From Nemertoderma westbladi (Eukaryota; Xenacoelomorpha; Nemertodermatida; Nemertodermatidae): DNA of 64,000 bases. Below are positions 33,047-44,197 of this stretch, one piece after another; positions within the stretch are counted from its first letter, which is position 1; each line of letters starts with the position of its first letter. The notes below the pieces were generated by a model. It searched no databases. It saw only the letters and a list, made by a program, of their open reading frames with translations, and had not been told where the DNA came from. The DNA lies in contig JAUCBJ010007171.1 in assembly GCA_032718475.1 (NCBI GenBank), positions 37,170 through 101,169 of the forward strand, in the 5' to 3' direction. Position numbers and translations under genes: made by a program.

Positions 33047-35947
33047 CTATGAAATAGATTCTAAATTATGTTGGTAAAGCCGCAACGAAAGGTAAGACTG
33101 CCACAATTTAGAGGAGGCTTTGCAACCAAAATAAATTGAAGATAATAGTTTGTTATCAGATGACCTTACACGATTGAAAAGAGAGTATAGTGAAAATCGA
33201 TGAATATGCACAAACGATCTGAGATTGAGACTGACTAACATTGCACTAGCACTATCAAAAGGTGTGAACCCAAATAATTTACGTACTGCATTGTTTATAG
33301 CAACTGAGAGTCGCTTTAAAACGCTCTGTGTGTGATATCCATCAGCCCAAAGGGCATTACAGTAGATACTTGTACAATAAGATCTGAAAAGATGTAATTT
33401 GACATCGAAAGAGCACTTTGAAAATTTCCTGATTAACGAGTTAGATCTGGCATAAAATAACCGGGTTTGGTGTCTAATATCTGTGTCATCGCAAAAGTCG
33501 GAGGTAATTATATGGCCTAAGTACTTAAAAGATGTGACTGTTTCTAAGATTCTGGAACCAATTCGAAAAGTACTACAAACATTACTATTATCTCTCAAAC
33601 GACTATGAAATACCATACACTTACTTTTTACGAGATTAAATACGAGATTATTTTTTCCTGCAAAATCGATACAGATGTCAATAAGTTTTTGCAAACCATA
33701 TGGAGAATTTGCTACTATATTAAGGTCATCAGCGTACACAAAGTGATTGGTAGGTCTACCATTTATTTGACAGCCTACGTTACTGTTACCTAGCGATAAG
33801 GATAGATCGTTTAAAAAAATATTGAAGAAAACAGGAGAGGCCAAACTTCCTTGCCGAACACCGTTAGTACAGCGAAAGGGCTCTGAAGTGTGCCCCCCCC
33901 ACCGCGCGTACACAAGTTGATTAATATACCAATATACTAGAACACGAATTATATGTAAGGGAATTTTACGGTCGCACAGTTTACTAAATAGTGCGTTATG
34001 ATCTACGTAATCAAATGCCTTAGTGGCATCTAGGTAAGCAACAAATACATTCGATCCATGTAGCAAATAGTGATTGATAGTTTCCTTCAAGGAATAAACG
34101 CACAACTCAGTACCTAGCTTTTTTTTAAAACCGAATTGGTTGTCAGTAGTGTATAGGAATACTTCTATTCGCACCAAGAATACAATTTCAAATAATTTGC
34201 TAAAAATACTAGACAGAGAAATCGGGCGATAATTACCTTTGTCTGCTGTAGACGAATTTTTGTCCTTAATTATTGGTACAATAACCGATGTAATTAGACC
34301 TTGAGGCAAAAAGCCATGCACATTACAGGAAGTAAATAGCATAGCTAGTAAAACTGAAAGTTTTTCGGATGCAAATATCACATGTTCTCCAAAAACGTTA
34401 TCTATTCCAGGTGCTTTATGGGTGGAAAGTAATTTAATTGCCGAAATAATATCGCCAGTATGCACAACCATGTCCTTGGAGTACACGATTGTACTAAATT
34501 CATTAGACAGACTGTCCAGTATGGGAGCACCCTTACCGTTGTTAAAAATAGATTTATAATGACTACCCCAAAAATCGGCTATATTTTTTGTTCCACAATT
34601 GCCATCAATATTAGTGGCTAGCGGTGTGTTACACTGCGTGTCCTTTTTTAGTTTTTTCCAGAAATTATAGCTACTGTCAGATTCAAGCGATTTCGCAAAT
34701 TTATTGCTTCTAATTGTGTCAGCGGAGCGTTTACAGTGTCTTACAGCCTGTTTGAACCGAGAACGGGCTTGTATCATCCGCCGGTGCGATGCGCTATTGT
34801 CACGAGGGCAACTGTCAGCTTTCCAGTCTAGAAAAGCATCCCTAGACTCGTGGTGTAAATCACGGACTATGTCGTTCCATCCAGGTAGAGACTCGACTCC
34901 AGAATGTCCACAACTATACGGGATCGTATCATGTGAGGACAGTTTCAGCGATTCTTCGATATCATTAGCGAAATCATTCAATTCATTAAAATGATTAGAA
35001 CACTGAGCATCCTTACATTTAAGGGCCGCCCAAGGAATTTCGATTTGCGATAAGTAAACATCGGAGGCCGCCCTGTATTTCTCCAGGTCCTCTGCAGTGG
35101 TTTTATCCCACTGCGGCCGTGGCGTCGGAGTCGGAGTATCCTTCTCGTTGACGGCCGGGTTAACACTTGCAAAGTCCGCGCATATGTCACAACTTAACGG
35201 TATGTGGTCGGCAAAGCTCGACTCGTAGGCTATAGACACATTGGAAATAATACTCTTCATTGAATTTGTACAAACTATGTGGTCCAGCCAGGATGTTGTA
35301 TTGTGGGCAGTACTAACGAAGGTAAAAGAATCCTGAGGTAGCACCTCGCGATCCAGAATACATAAATTGGTTTCAGCGCACATAGCTGAAAGTTCTGAGA
35401 AGAATAACCTGGCAGGATGCGCGTTGAAGTCGCCCACCACGCAAATGTTGCCAATTGTCGCCGCCTCGATTATTGCATGTATTTTTCCTAAATAGTCCAG
35501 GTACTCATCTAGATTATCGTCACATTCATATGGCATATAAACGTTTATAATTGTAAAAGATGCTGAAGAGGGTGGTGACACTTTAATAATCATTAACCGG
35601 GGATCGGCTGTATCTTCGATTGTAATGTAGTTCGATAATTCGCGTCTCCAAAGGACTGCCAGTCCCCCGTAAGGGCGTCCAACCATGGGCCCATCGGAAA
35701 GGCAAACCGGTGACGAGCCTTTCGCATCAAACAGTGTCGAGATGCATTTTAGTTTACCAAGATCTTCCGTTGGGAGTAAGTGTTCTTGTACGAGAATGAT
35801 ATCTGAAGAGTTGCATAAACCTTTTATAACGATTTCACTATCTGCCGTTCTTATCGAGTTACAGTTATATGATGATAGTTTTAACTTCATGATGATAATA
35901 TATATACATAATGGATGAAGGGATATATTACGATGAACTGGATACAA
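33047..35947 (-). CDS. ORF2: endonuclease-reverse transcriptase of the non-LTR element
   Basis: 966 codons, uninterrupted. N-terminal APE-type endonuclease (LSSYNCNSIR near 35855-35885, ILVQEHLLP near 35765-35795, VVGDFNAHPARL near 35410-35445, DHIPLSCDI near 35175-35205). RT core: PIIKDKN then NYRPISLSSIFSKLFE near 34180-34230, AYLDATKAFDYVDH near 33995-34035, GVRQGSLASPVFFNIFLNDL near 33805-33865, and the catalytic FVYADDL near 33722-33742. The real start is probably the internal Met (MKLKLSSYNC, near 35890), since the first 19 residues precede the endonuclease. It nicks target DNA and primes reverse transcription there. It looks potentially functional. Confidence 0.9.
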   Translation of the reverse strand: MYPVHRNISLHPLCIYIIIMKLKLSSYNCNSIRTADSEIVIKGLCNSSDIILVQEHLLPTEDLGKLKCISTLFDAKGSSPVCLSDGPMVGRPYGGLAVLWRRELSNYITIEDTADPRLMIIKVSPPSSASFTIINVYMPYECDDNLDEYLDYLGKIHAIIEAATIGNICVVGDFNAHPARLFFSELSAMCAETNLCILDREVLPQDSFTFVSTAHNTTSWLDHIVCTNSMKSIISNVSIAYESSFADHIPLSCDICADFASVNPAVNEKDTPTPTPRPQWDKTTAEDLEKYRAASDVYLSQIEIPWAALKCKDAQCSNHFNELNDFANDIEESLKLSSHDTIPYSCGHSGVESLPGWNDIVRDLHHESRDAFLDWKADSCPRDNSASHRRMIQARSRFKQAVRHCKRSADTIRSNKFAKSLESDSSYNFWKKLKKDTQCNTPLATNIDGNCGTKNIADFWGSHYKSIFNNGKGAPILDSLSNEFSTIVYSKDMVVHTGDIISAIKLLSTHKAPGIDNVFGEHVIFASEKLSVLLAMLFTSCNVHGFLPQGLITSVIVPIIKDKNSSTADKGNYRPISLSSIFSKLFEIVFLVRIEVFLYTTDNQFGFKKKLGTELCVYSLKETINHYLLHGSNVFVAYLDATKAFDYVDHNALFSKLCDRKIPLHIIRVLVYWYINQLVYARWGGHTSEPFRCTNGVRQGSLASPVFFNIFLNDLSLSLGNSNVGCQINGRPTNHFVYADDLNIVANSPYGLQKLIDICIDFAGKNNLVFNLVKSKCMVFHSRLRDNSNVCSTFRIGSRILETVTSFKYLGHIITSDFCDDTDIRHQTRLFYARSNSLIRKFSKCSFDVKLHLFRSYCTSIYCNALWADGYHTQSVLKRLSVAINNAVRKLFGFTPFDSASAMLVSLNLRSFVHIHRFSLYSLFNRVRSSDNKLLSSIYFGCKASSKLWQSYLSLRLYQHNLESIS

Positions 35948-35961
35948 TAAACCAAATTCCC

Positions 35962-37134
35962 TTAGGAGCGACGTTGACGAGAGTCATTCCAGTCCCTAAT
36001 GAGTGCGTCTCTCGGCCACTTCTCAGCAGCCTCGTCGCCCTTTAGGGTATCAGCGACTGCCTTCGTACAGGTTACTACGAAGGAATTAAATTCCGAGATA
36101 TTTGTTTCTACCTTTTTACAAGTGATGGCGACATCGAATTCCGTGGACACAAACGATGTAACATCCTCCTCCTTTGTATCGGGATGCAGACGGGAGACGT
36201 ACAGCTTTGTACTGCGTGCGATGCCACGAAGCGATGTGGCGTCGTTCTTACCAAAAGTTGCAGGTTTCCTCCGCAAAGCAGGCCGTTGAAAAGGCTGGTA
36301 GGCTGGTAGGCGAGTTTGGCGGATTGGTCGCCCATCCCTGCCAACAGTATTCCATCCCTGCATTCCGCTGTGAATGCTTTCCTCTGATGTCTGTGTACCA
36401 TCCCGTGCAGCAACAGCATACGGCACCGGCATACTGGTTGTACCTGACCCACTGGGGCGCGACGGGTGATCATAGCGTGAAGCGTTCGGATTGAGAAACG
36501 AGTAGCGGGTCCCATCAACGGGTGAAGTAACTACAACCGTCGGAGTACCAGCCGCGTCAATCAACGTGACATCGTTGTCAATTAAAGGTGTACGACAATC
36601 CTGTGATGGATGCGAAGGAATAGATGAAGGAATAGATGCAGGAAGAAACGAACCAGGATCTGAACTCGCTGGTGGACTTGTCTCCAGCGTTTGAACCCTG
36701 TCTTTCAGAGACTTAACATCCCTTACAAGCTCCGCCAGTACTGCATTGGCAGGCAGAACGGGGGGAAGCTTTGTAAAGTCTGCTACAACGAAGCAGATTA
36801 ACGGTTGTATTTCAGTGAACTCTGAAGTCTCGAACATGTTTAGAATATCCGTTAATAAACGTTCACGTTTTTTTTCCCCTGTATGCTTTGTAGAGAACTT
36901 CTTATTAATCTCTCGTCTATTGTCCCCATTACTAGATATTGTATCCACTAGGACTGAACGGGCGGACTCTATGTTCTGCGTTGAGAATCCGGGCCATATC
37001 AACATAGTACTCAATATGTCATCGAATAATTCGCCTTGGGCAACACGAACCCACCCGAAACATAGAATCGCATTTTCTATGAGCGTTTTATTTTCCATTA
37101 GTCGACGACGAAGCCAAAACTCGGACGACAACAA
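35962..37134 (-). CDS. ORF1 of the non-LTR element (RNA-binding, RRM-like)
   Basis: 390 codons starting MLSSEFWLRRRL, ending 15 bases before the ORF2 frame opens. A short coiled-coil-like segment (LVRDVKSLKDRVQTLE near 36680-36730) is followed by a Pro/Ser/Thr-rich linker and a C-terminal domain (STKLYVSRLHPDTKEEDVTS near 36145-36210) that reads like a divergent RRM; such domains are known in ORF1 of CR1/Jockey-type elements. The likely role is an RNA-binding chaperone of the element RNP. No CCHC knuckle was seen. Confidence 0.75.
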   Translation of the reverse strand: MLSSEFWLRRRLMENKTLIENAILCFGWVRVAQGELFDDILSTMLIWPGFSTQNIESARSVLVDTISSNGDNRREINKKFSTKHTGEKKRERLLTDILNMFETSEFTEIQPLICFVVADFTKLPPVLPANAVLAELVRDVKSLKDRVQTLETSPPASSDPGSFLPASIPSSIPSHPSQDCRTPLIDNDVTLIDAAGTPTVVVTSPVDGTRYSFLNPNASRYDHPSRPSGSGTTSMPVPYAVAARDGTQTSEESIHSGMQGWNTVGRDGRPIRQTRLPAYQPFQRPALRRKPATFGKNDATSLRGIARSTKLYVSRLHPDTKEEDVTSFVSTEFDVAITCKKVETNISEFNSFVVTCTKAVADTLKGDEAAEKWPRDALIRDWNDSRQRRS

Positions 37135-37511
37135 TCAATATTCAGATATTATAATAAAATATATTTAAATATAAATATATAAATATAAATATCAGTACAG
37201 TAGGCTGGACAAAATATCCTGAAATATCCAAAATATCCAAAATATCTGTCAGTATATATCCCTCTCCATTCATAACACTACAGATCAGCTGTTAGCCGTC
37301 GTCATAGTAACTACACTGTGTCAAGAGGATTTTAGCGTATTGCGACATAAAATTGCTAGTTATGTCCGCTAAAGTACACATACAGAAGAAATTGCTTTTT
37401 ATGTCCACTAAAACACCGGTACAGTACGTAAACGGTTTTTTATGTCCGTTAAACCAACTACAGAGTACTTTGCGGGGAAAATAACCAGCTAATTCTGCAA
37501 AAGCTTTTACA

Positions 37512-38880
37512 GCCCTGGATTGTTAAATCCAGCCGACATTGCTTCTCGCGGCGCCACCCCTCAGGAACTGATAGATACTAAGTGTTGGTTCCAAGGACCT
37601 GCCTTTTTGCGAGGCCACGAAGATAGTTGGCCCCAAAACATAATGCCTGCAGAGATAAGGCAGCAAGTGAAAGGCGCAGAATTCGCTAAGTATAAGAACA
37701 AGGCGTCCAAATCAAAATTATTCAATAACATCGACATATCTTCACTACATGTGCGTGAGAGTGTGAGCCCGCAGACCACCCCAGATAGTGAAGCCCTCAT
37801 TACCCTCTCTGTTCCAGACTTGACTGACGGCCTTTCACCGCTCATTAGCAGGGCCATGGATCACTATAGTTCCTACACTTACTTTGTCGTGCCGTTACCA
37901 TACTGAAGCATTATGTGTACTACCACTGTAATAAAAACAAAATCACACAATGTAGATAATTGGTACACGAAGTAGACTATACAAACAGGCAGCTACTCCG
38001 ACTATCCCAAATGCAAGAAAAGGCTCCACCGTACGGATACCACCTCAAGCACCCCGCTATGCAGTCGAATGATAAATTCTCCAGCGTGATGTTCGACGGC
38101 CTAATCAGAGTGGGAGGTAGGCTTACAAATGCTCCCCTTTCCCGCGTCACAATATTTCCCATTATTATCTATGATCTCGCCATACAAACAAAAGATAATA
38201 CAGGATGTACACAATCGGTTGTTGCACGCTCGAAGGGAGCATATACTTATATTAGTGAAGTGCGCACTAGGTATTACTTTGTAAAACCCAGGAAAGCATT
38301 AAGTAAAGTTCTGCGTAGCTGTTTACCCTGTAAGAAACTGTATTTCCAACCCATGACTCAGTTAGAAGCTCCCTTACCTAAGTAACGTGTTAGCTGCTAC
38401 GAGCCTCCCTTTACACATACAGGTGTAGACTTATTTGTACCAATAGAAGTCAAGAGGGCTCGAACCATGGTTAAAAGATGGTGAGGCCCTCACACCAGCC
38501 CACTTTCTGATGAAAAAGAAAGTAGTGTTGTTGCCAGGTTGAGGTTGAGGACGGTGATGAGTTACTGCGACAGACCTGGAAGATGACTCAACTGCTGTCA
38601 AGCCGATTCGAGAACCACATTGAGCGATTTTATCTTCCCAGCATACAACTCAGGAACAAATGGTTTTCCGTGAAAGACAACGCCAGAGTAGGCGACATGG
38701 TATTAGTAGTGGATCCTGATCTCCCACGGAAATATTGGCAGACAGCGCGCGTAGTAGAAACTACTACGTCCGTCCTATAGGCCACCTCTGCCTGCTAGAA
38801 ATGGCACGCGAAGAATCTGGCAACTACGGCAAGCAAGAAGTCAAGCTGACAGACTTGACATATTTTCTATTGGATTAGTT
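37512..38880 (+). pseudogene. pol remnants of family B: RNase H end, integrase H2C2 start, DUF5641-like domain
   Basis: Begins abruptly at the A2 LTR edge with the RNase H exit sequence (LNPADIASRGATPQELIDT near 37523-37580). The integrase N-terminal region follows after a frame break (FDGLIRVGGRLTNAPLS near 38092-38142, VLRSCLPCKKLY near 38308-38343, then a PPFTHTGVDLF block near 38405 carrying the first DDE Asp). The rest of the DDE core is missing. The DUF5641-like part resumes at 38500 and is open 38583-38780 (LRNKWFSVKDNARVGDMVL), with its end near 38880. RT and most of RNase H are absent. Confidence 0.8.
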
Positions 38881-40651
38881 AACTCCCTTGGAACGTTTGA
38901 GTGCACTGCATATCACACTCAAGTGTGGGAACGGGATATGTGTCGTTAACCACTGACCCCCATACGTTTTTTAATAATATGCCATATATTCAGATTGACA
39001 GGCTAACATAATTTATTCTTACATCGCTTCCATCCCCAAAAAACAATAGGACTATGGGATGTTTCATGATAAATCGTTTTATACACGGTGCATGAAACTT
39101 GATCTTAGTTCTAGAACAATTACGAATAAAATGATATAAACAATATGACTGTGGGATGTTTCATGATAAACTGTTCTATACAAAGTGCATGAAACTTGAT
39201 CTCAGTTCTAGAACATTCTAGAATATTATTAAGAATTGTGGGGTGTTTCATGATAAGTCGTTATACACACGACGCATGAAACCTGAACCCAACTCTTGAC
39301 AACATGTTGCGATAAGTCATTATTAAACATGACGCGCAGCCAACCAAAACCTTAATAATTGTATGATGATGGTGATAATACAATTGAATGCGGAATCCAT
39401 ATCCTTTATTTCGGTTAAACCAAACTCTGGGTAAATTCTGGAGATGGCCCACCACTTCATGTATAACCCGAGTACATAAGGGAGTACGAGTAACAAATAA
39501 AATTATAATAAACTACACTAGTCATGATAAGTCATTTTTAAACATGTCGCATGACAATAACAAACCTTGGTCTTGCTGTATTATGACAGCCCAATAAAAC
39601 TTGATTGTAGAGTCTTAATTATTACTCCCACTTCTTGTCAATCGCCAGAGTACAGTAAGAGATGTCAATTATTAGTTGGCTTGAAACTTCAAGAACCAAC
39701 ATAGCTTGATATTGATTAATACAATATCACATCCATATAAATCCGGTCAAGTCACTATAATAATAAGCATTACGGGAACGGTCGCGTTCCACTTAGTGGA
39801 TCTCTCCCAAGGGATGAGTAAACCTAGTTTAAGTCACTGGATCGCGTAAATCTATATATATATTATTCATTACTGGTTTAACACCACCAACCCTTTAATC
39901 ACGACATTAATACGACAATAGTATAAACACCGATACTATACAGACAAACACCACAACCAAGTAAATAAATTAAATAATACAACCAACAAAGACGTAATAA
40001 TATCACAGTAGACCCAGATCTGTGTGAATGAGCAATACACTATTCAACCGCTATATTTGCCGAATGTTGACCCTCGATAAATTAATAACTAATTTAAAAC
40101 ATTGGGACGCTGGTGTGTTGCTTGCGCAACCCTTTTATTAAGGTTCAAGATTTTTATCGTACATCTTTCCTAAATTTAATACCTATAAATTTATTTAATG
40201 AGTCCATGGAAACAAACATCAACATTCGGGAAATAGTAAGTTTGTAACGAACATTATGCGTGTTGTGACATTGGGTGTATTAGTTTGCATGATAGTACGA
40301 ATAACAACTATTCTCCGTGTATTTACTGCAGCGAACCAAAACCCTATTGCAGACTAATTGCAGTCGCACTACAATAGTCGATACACCCTGACGAATAGCC
40401 CTCCGAGAGACCGGCCTCGAGTTTTTCCTACGCGTTAGCCGCTTCGTCTTCCAACCGTTCTTCCACACCTGTTGGATAGGGAATAGGCGTAGCGGCGCTA
40501 ACGTGGCCAGGGGCAGCTCGGGTCCGTGTCGGTTGGGGATAAAGGGCGGCTTGCCACTGCCCTATATAAACTCAAATAACCATAATAATTATCGACTCAT
40601 TGGTTCACTTCTGCTGGATTTTTAACATATTTGTTTATTTATAATAACAAT
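38881..40651 (+). other. Family B non-coding spacer between pol and ORF-X, with tandem hairpins
   Basis: 1.77 kb without a gene, in the same place as the family A spacer. Three tandem units (about 39054-39120, 39146-39215, 39238-39300) each contain GTTTCATGATAA followed about 25 bases later by GCATGAAAC, so each can form a hairpin. A fourth, related GTCATGATAAGTC...GCATGAC pair is near 39522-39553. The island TTAAACCAAACTCTGGGTAA (39414-39433) matches the family A island although the rest has diverged. Confidence 0.6.
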
Positions 40652-42250
40652 AATGGATACTTCTAAGGACGATTCAATGGGCAATATTTATGTGAGTTAA
40701 CAACTTTCAGAGGAATATCGCCGAGGTATGAGAGAGATGATGGAGGATCTGGTGACACCCGGAGCACCACAACAGTATACGGAGCCGCTAATGTCCCCCA
40801 TAGAGATATCAGAACGACTTCATGAACAGATACACCAATATTGATGGATCATACAAACCATTCGTTATATCCGGACATCCAAGCGACCTCATATATTCCG
40901 AAGACGTTCATGAGCGACAAGATATGGAAATGTGGCGCTACCATGTACGAAGACAATGAGAGAATTCCACCCAGATGGATAATGAAGATGCGATTCAGGA
41001 CGCCATGTCAGCGAACGATGCGGAAGCTATCAACAATGTGGCTAGATGTGAGGATTTAATTACCTTCCTCAGAGAAACGTATTTAAATTTGGCAGCAGCC
41101 CAAACCCAGCAAACTCATTACCCCAAAGGCATCCACCCAGATCCAATAGTGGAACTCAAGCGCTTGTACCACACAATGATGTACTTAACCGCAGCTAGAC
41201 CTTTACCCGTGTTGCCGGATCGTTTCGATGCTATTGGGGAGTATCACAAAACTGGTTCCCGATCTCCACACATAAGTCGCCAGGACTTTAAATTATGGTA
41301 TTTCTGTGACGACTGTCCACACCCTAACCAACAAGTAAACCATGATGACCACGCATGATGGGGCCGACCGGTCAATCACCCCCGTGAACGTTGCTCTAAG
41401 CACAGTTATACGCATTTAACATATGGAGGACACGAGCGTGATTTATTCGGCGTGGATGAACGAGCCTTAAAGAAATTACATAAAATGGAGTGTTTACCCA
41501 TTGACGTCCTACGATTTTCAGTGCGGCCCCCGGCTCCTAAAGTTCAACCGTCTCTAGTTCTTCTCCAGGATTTCGGCCCTTTAGATGAGGATTACTCCGA
41601 ATACCAAGACATGATTCTACCGGAACAGCTGATCCCTCGAGAGGAACCGGTGATAACCCCCTTGATACAGGCCATGGACAACACTGCGTTCTAACCAGAG
41701 ATCAATACATTGAGAGCTCGTATCGCCGAGGAAGACCTACAATCCTTCTGGGATTTCCTTTCCAATCTCCAAGCTGAGGCTAGAGAGAAAGAACGGCGTG
41801 AGGAAGAAGCGATAGCGCTGGAGGATGCCGACCTCATCGTCTACCGCCAACCTTATGTCCAATCGTTGATGGAAGGTTTTCAACCTAAACGTTACGTTCA
41901 CCCTTCCATGCAGCATAAGGTCTTCGGCACCAAGCAACCGTGCATCATCGGCGTGGCCACTGAAACCGCTTGTGCTATTGCCGATGTTCCGATGTTAAAG
42001 ATGCCTACCCTGGAACCATTACGTGTAGATGGTGAATTAGTTCCCCTTCTCGCACTTGAGCCGACGTAATTCGGGAAAAGATCCATGGAATAAATGTAGC
42101 GCATTGTCCTTTACACTATCCCTTCTACGGAATTAAAGACCATCCTTGGTTTGTGATGTTTAAACAACACTACGTCATACAACCAGAACACCCTGGACGG
42201 GATATGTGATTCTTACCATATTGGTGAACCCCTTGGACCTCGCCTGGACC
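40652..42250 (+). pseudogene. ORF-X of family B (several stops)
   Basis: Starts ATG at 40652 (MDTSKDDSMGNIYV), with an early stop and a frame break before 40975. From 40975 to 42069 one frame is open except for stops near 41356 and 41692. Blocks match family A ORF-X: FLRETYLNLAAAQTQQ near 41070, the PIVELKRLYHTMMYLTAARP block near 41142, WYFCDDCPHPNQQ near 41297, MILPEQLIPREEP near 41611, VHPSMQHKVFG near 41899, YGIKDHPWFVMFKQHY near 42128. Conservation of blocks through a divergent pair of families suggests past selection on the protein. Function unknown. Confidence 0.75.
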
Positions 42251-42555
42251 AAAACTGGAGGCTTTGCATCTACATTTGGATTATTTGGTGAAATTAACAT
42301 AGTAACATTAACTTATAACATAGTAACAATACAAGCCAGTCCACGTCCACCCTTTAACTTGGAGACATTTATGGATTACCGTCTCCTCATATACTGGAAC
42401 TTAGATGTAACCTTCCTGGAGGATGATTTGAAATATATCGAACCAAATGTAAATACTAATGATATGCATAGCTATGAATCCATAAGAATAGCGCACGGAT
42501 GACCCAGTTCATTAGATACTCAATGGAAACCAGTAGAACTGACCACCGAAGTGGC
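42251..42555 (+). pseudogene. ORF-Y of family B, 5' part (interrupted by element C)
   Basis: A frame with a candidate ATG near 42370 (MDYRLLIYWNLDV) runs to the element C insertion with one TGA at 42500-42502. If the C element and one copy of the GTGGC duplication are removed, this frame continues without a shift into 59722 and onward. That supports both the gene and the insertion boundaries. The protein is not recognised. Confidence 0.5.
42551..42555 (+). other. Target site duplication of element C, left copy (GTGGC)
   Basis: GTGGC directly precedes the 5' LTR start TATAGAATT and recurs at 59717-59721 directly after the 3' LTR end CTTCAAATA. A 5-bp duplication is usual for BEL/Pao integration. 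Confidence 0.85.
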
Positions 42556-42683
42556 TATAGAATTATATTCCCTAAATGCCGTGGATTTTCAAAATTTTAT
42601 TTTTATTCGAATTAACTTTGTAAAAGATTGCTTTGAGTCCTCATTTGTATTGCTATTTCTATTTGTACGCCTATTATTCAAGT

Positions 42684-42760
42684 GGTTCAGTAGCTCAGTC
42701 GGTAGAGCGTTGGAAATTATATGTGTAGTAGGTATTGAGTTCGAATCCTAGTAAGTGCGA
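42684..42760 (+). ncRNA. tRNA-like Pol III unit inside the 5' LTR
   Basis: A-box TAGCTCAGTCGG (42691-42702) and B-box GTTCGAATCC (42739-42748) have canonical sequence at tRNA-like spacing, a GCTC/GAGC D-stem, and a run of six T (42765-42770) just after the would-be 3' end. The anticodon and acceptor stems do not pair, so I do not call a functional tRNA; it is better described as a tRNA-derived SINE head or a Pol III promoter captured by the LTR. Confidence 0.5.
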
Positions 42761-44197
42761 ATTATTTTTTGTACAGAATTTCAACTCATTTAAATTAACC
42801 GCTACAAATTAAATTGCATTTGTTTGTACCTAGATTAACCAATGAGACTGCAGTTATTTGATCGTAACCAATGTCGTGCAAGTTATATATTAGCTGGACC
42901 AATAGTTATCTTTAAAAACCTGTTAGAACCTATAGAACAATCGAGAATTTTCTCGATTGATTGCAGCACAAATTTGCTATATAAAGGTGCGATTTGTTCA
43001 TTAGTTATCTCTCAATCACTTCTTGCAATATCTCTTCTGTATTATTCAATATTGTTTATTCTGTCATTAGTTTTCAGATTATATTCGTATTATTATCTGC
43101 AATAAATTCAGAAATACCGCTACCAGCCTTTTCTATCTGTTTTACCATGATTCACTACGGTGAACAAACTTAAGAACAGGATGGCCGGCTAGAGATCGGG
43201 CCGCAGCAATGAACGGGAACATCACGGGAATGTAGACAGGAGACAACCCGCAATACCATCTCAGTTATTCGCCCATCGCCTGAAAGGTTAGACAGCGTTC
43301 GACGCCTTGCTACCTAAGCGTAAGACCAAAAATCAAAAGGTAGAAGTAGTGACACGCTGTAAGCCTAAAATTACATCTTAGGGACTGTACTGTCTTGATT
43401 CAGGAAAAAACCACAGTAGACCTTCACATTCCTACGGGGGAGAGCGCAGGCAGAGATACTAGTACGCAGATAGGACGTAGGCACACCGGTACTAAGCATA
43501 CACATTGGTAGGGTGCAGCAAACTGTACGCCTAACTCTTGCTAAGTGCAGGTGCGTTTGCGACTATATGTAGTACAACGGTGTCCATTGCATTAGAACTT
43601 GTAGGCTAGGAGGGTTGCTGTGTTTCACCTGAATTGGGATTGTACCGTTCAGGCGGTAGGACAGTTTACAACTAGGCGCAAATAAATTGAGGCTATTAGG
43701 GATATACTAACATCTACCGTGTCCCCGCCAACGTCTTGATAGGAAGTTACCCAGCCTACCTAGGTGACTAAAATTCTAGATAGGACGCCAGGATAGCTAT
43801 TTGTAACAGTACGCCTACTGTAGTAAACTAACACATTTCTTCTTAGTATTAGGGGCCTGGTAAATTAAAATTGCCGAATTCTGGGCGTAGCATTAACCTT
43901 ATGCCTGAATTTGAGTCCTGGAAATACGCAAGAGGGGAAGGAACCTTATCATTCGTGAGTATTGGACCTACAAGTTACAAAATTAAAATATTCGTAAAAT
44001 GCACACCGTACCCAGTAATTATATATGTGAAGGAGTAAAACTGCTTTTGACCATTCAGAATTAACACACGCGCGTTAGAAATTATTTACACCTCAAAATA
44101 TATAAAATTAACTTTGTCCGTACTGTGCTTTGCCCGCTAGTTAGACATCTCAAAATCTCTGCCTCTGTACCTAGCTAGCGTCCCTTTCGCCCAACCA

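Larger units (their letters stand above)
32940..37270 (-). mobile_element. Non-LTR retrotransposon (CR1/Jockey-like), apparently near full length
   Basis: Two long ORFs (35962-37134 and 33047-35947) are in the usual ORF1-ORF2 order with a short 5' UTR. The 3' UTR of about 100 bases contains a GGGCCGTTGGGCCTGAATTA hairpin-like end (minus strand, about 32956-32976), a style common at the 3' ends of Jockey/CR1-group elements. It is inserted in the A2 5' LTR. The tail is ATATATAT-like, not poly-A; a clear target duplication could not be fixed because both edges are AT-rich. Confidence 0.8.
16872..37511 (-). mobile_element. BEL/Pao LTR retrotransposon, family A, copy A2 (with nested insertions)
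   Basis: Read on the minus strand: 5' LTR (37511 to 31981, split by a non-LTR element), a 3.2-kb leader, gag (28767), protease, RT, RNase H, a pol tail lacking the integrase core, a 1.7-kb spacer, ORF-X, a purine tract and the 3' LTR (17976 to 16872). It lies inside family B: gag and protease of B end at 16871 and B's pol end resumes at 37512. No matching target duplication was seen at the two outer edges, and B's RT is missing at this point, so insertion was accompanied or followed by a deletion. Several stops make A2 inactive. Confidence 0.85.
31981..37511 (-). repeat. 5' LTR of family A copy A2, split by a non-LTR element
   Basis: Two pieces, 31981 to about 32940 and about 37275-37511, together match 16872-17976. 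The end TGTTCGCGC is at 31981 and the start (reverse complement of TGTAAAAGC) ends at 37511. The intervening 4.3 kb is the non-LTR element. Where the uninterrupted copy reads CCACGTCCACAAAGAATCAG (17848-17867), this copy has CACGTGTAC near 32938 and ACAGATCAGCTG near 37279 on the two sides of the insertion. Confidence 0.75.

Noticed and set aside
16872-37511. Target site duplication around A2
   Set aside because: The flanks GACCG (left) and GCCCT (right) do not match; insertion with later deletion is more likely.
39040-39560. CRISPR-like array
   Set aside because: The units are degenerate hairpin repeats in a eukaryotic retrotransposon spacer, without unique spacers.
42551-42751. Small hydrophobic ORF in the C LTR, repeated at 57770-58018
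   Set aside because: It exists twice only because the LTR does, and its C-terminus is a reading of the tRNA-like A and B boxes.
42684-42760. Functional tRNA gene
   Set aside because: Acceptor and anticodon stems do not pair; only the internal promoter and D-arm are convincing.
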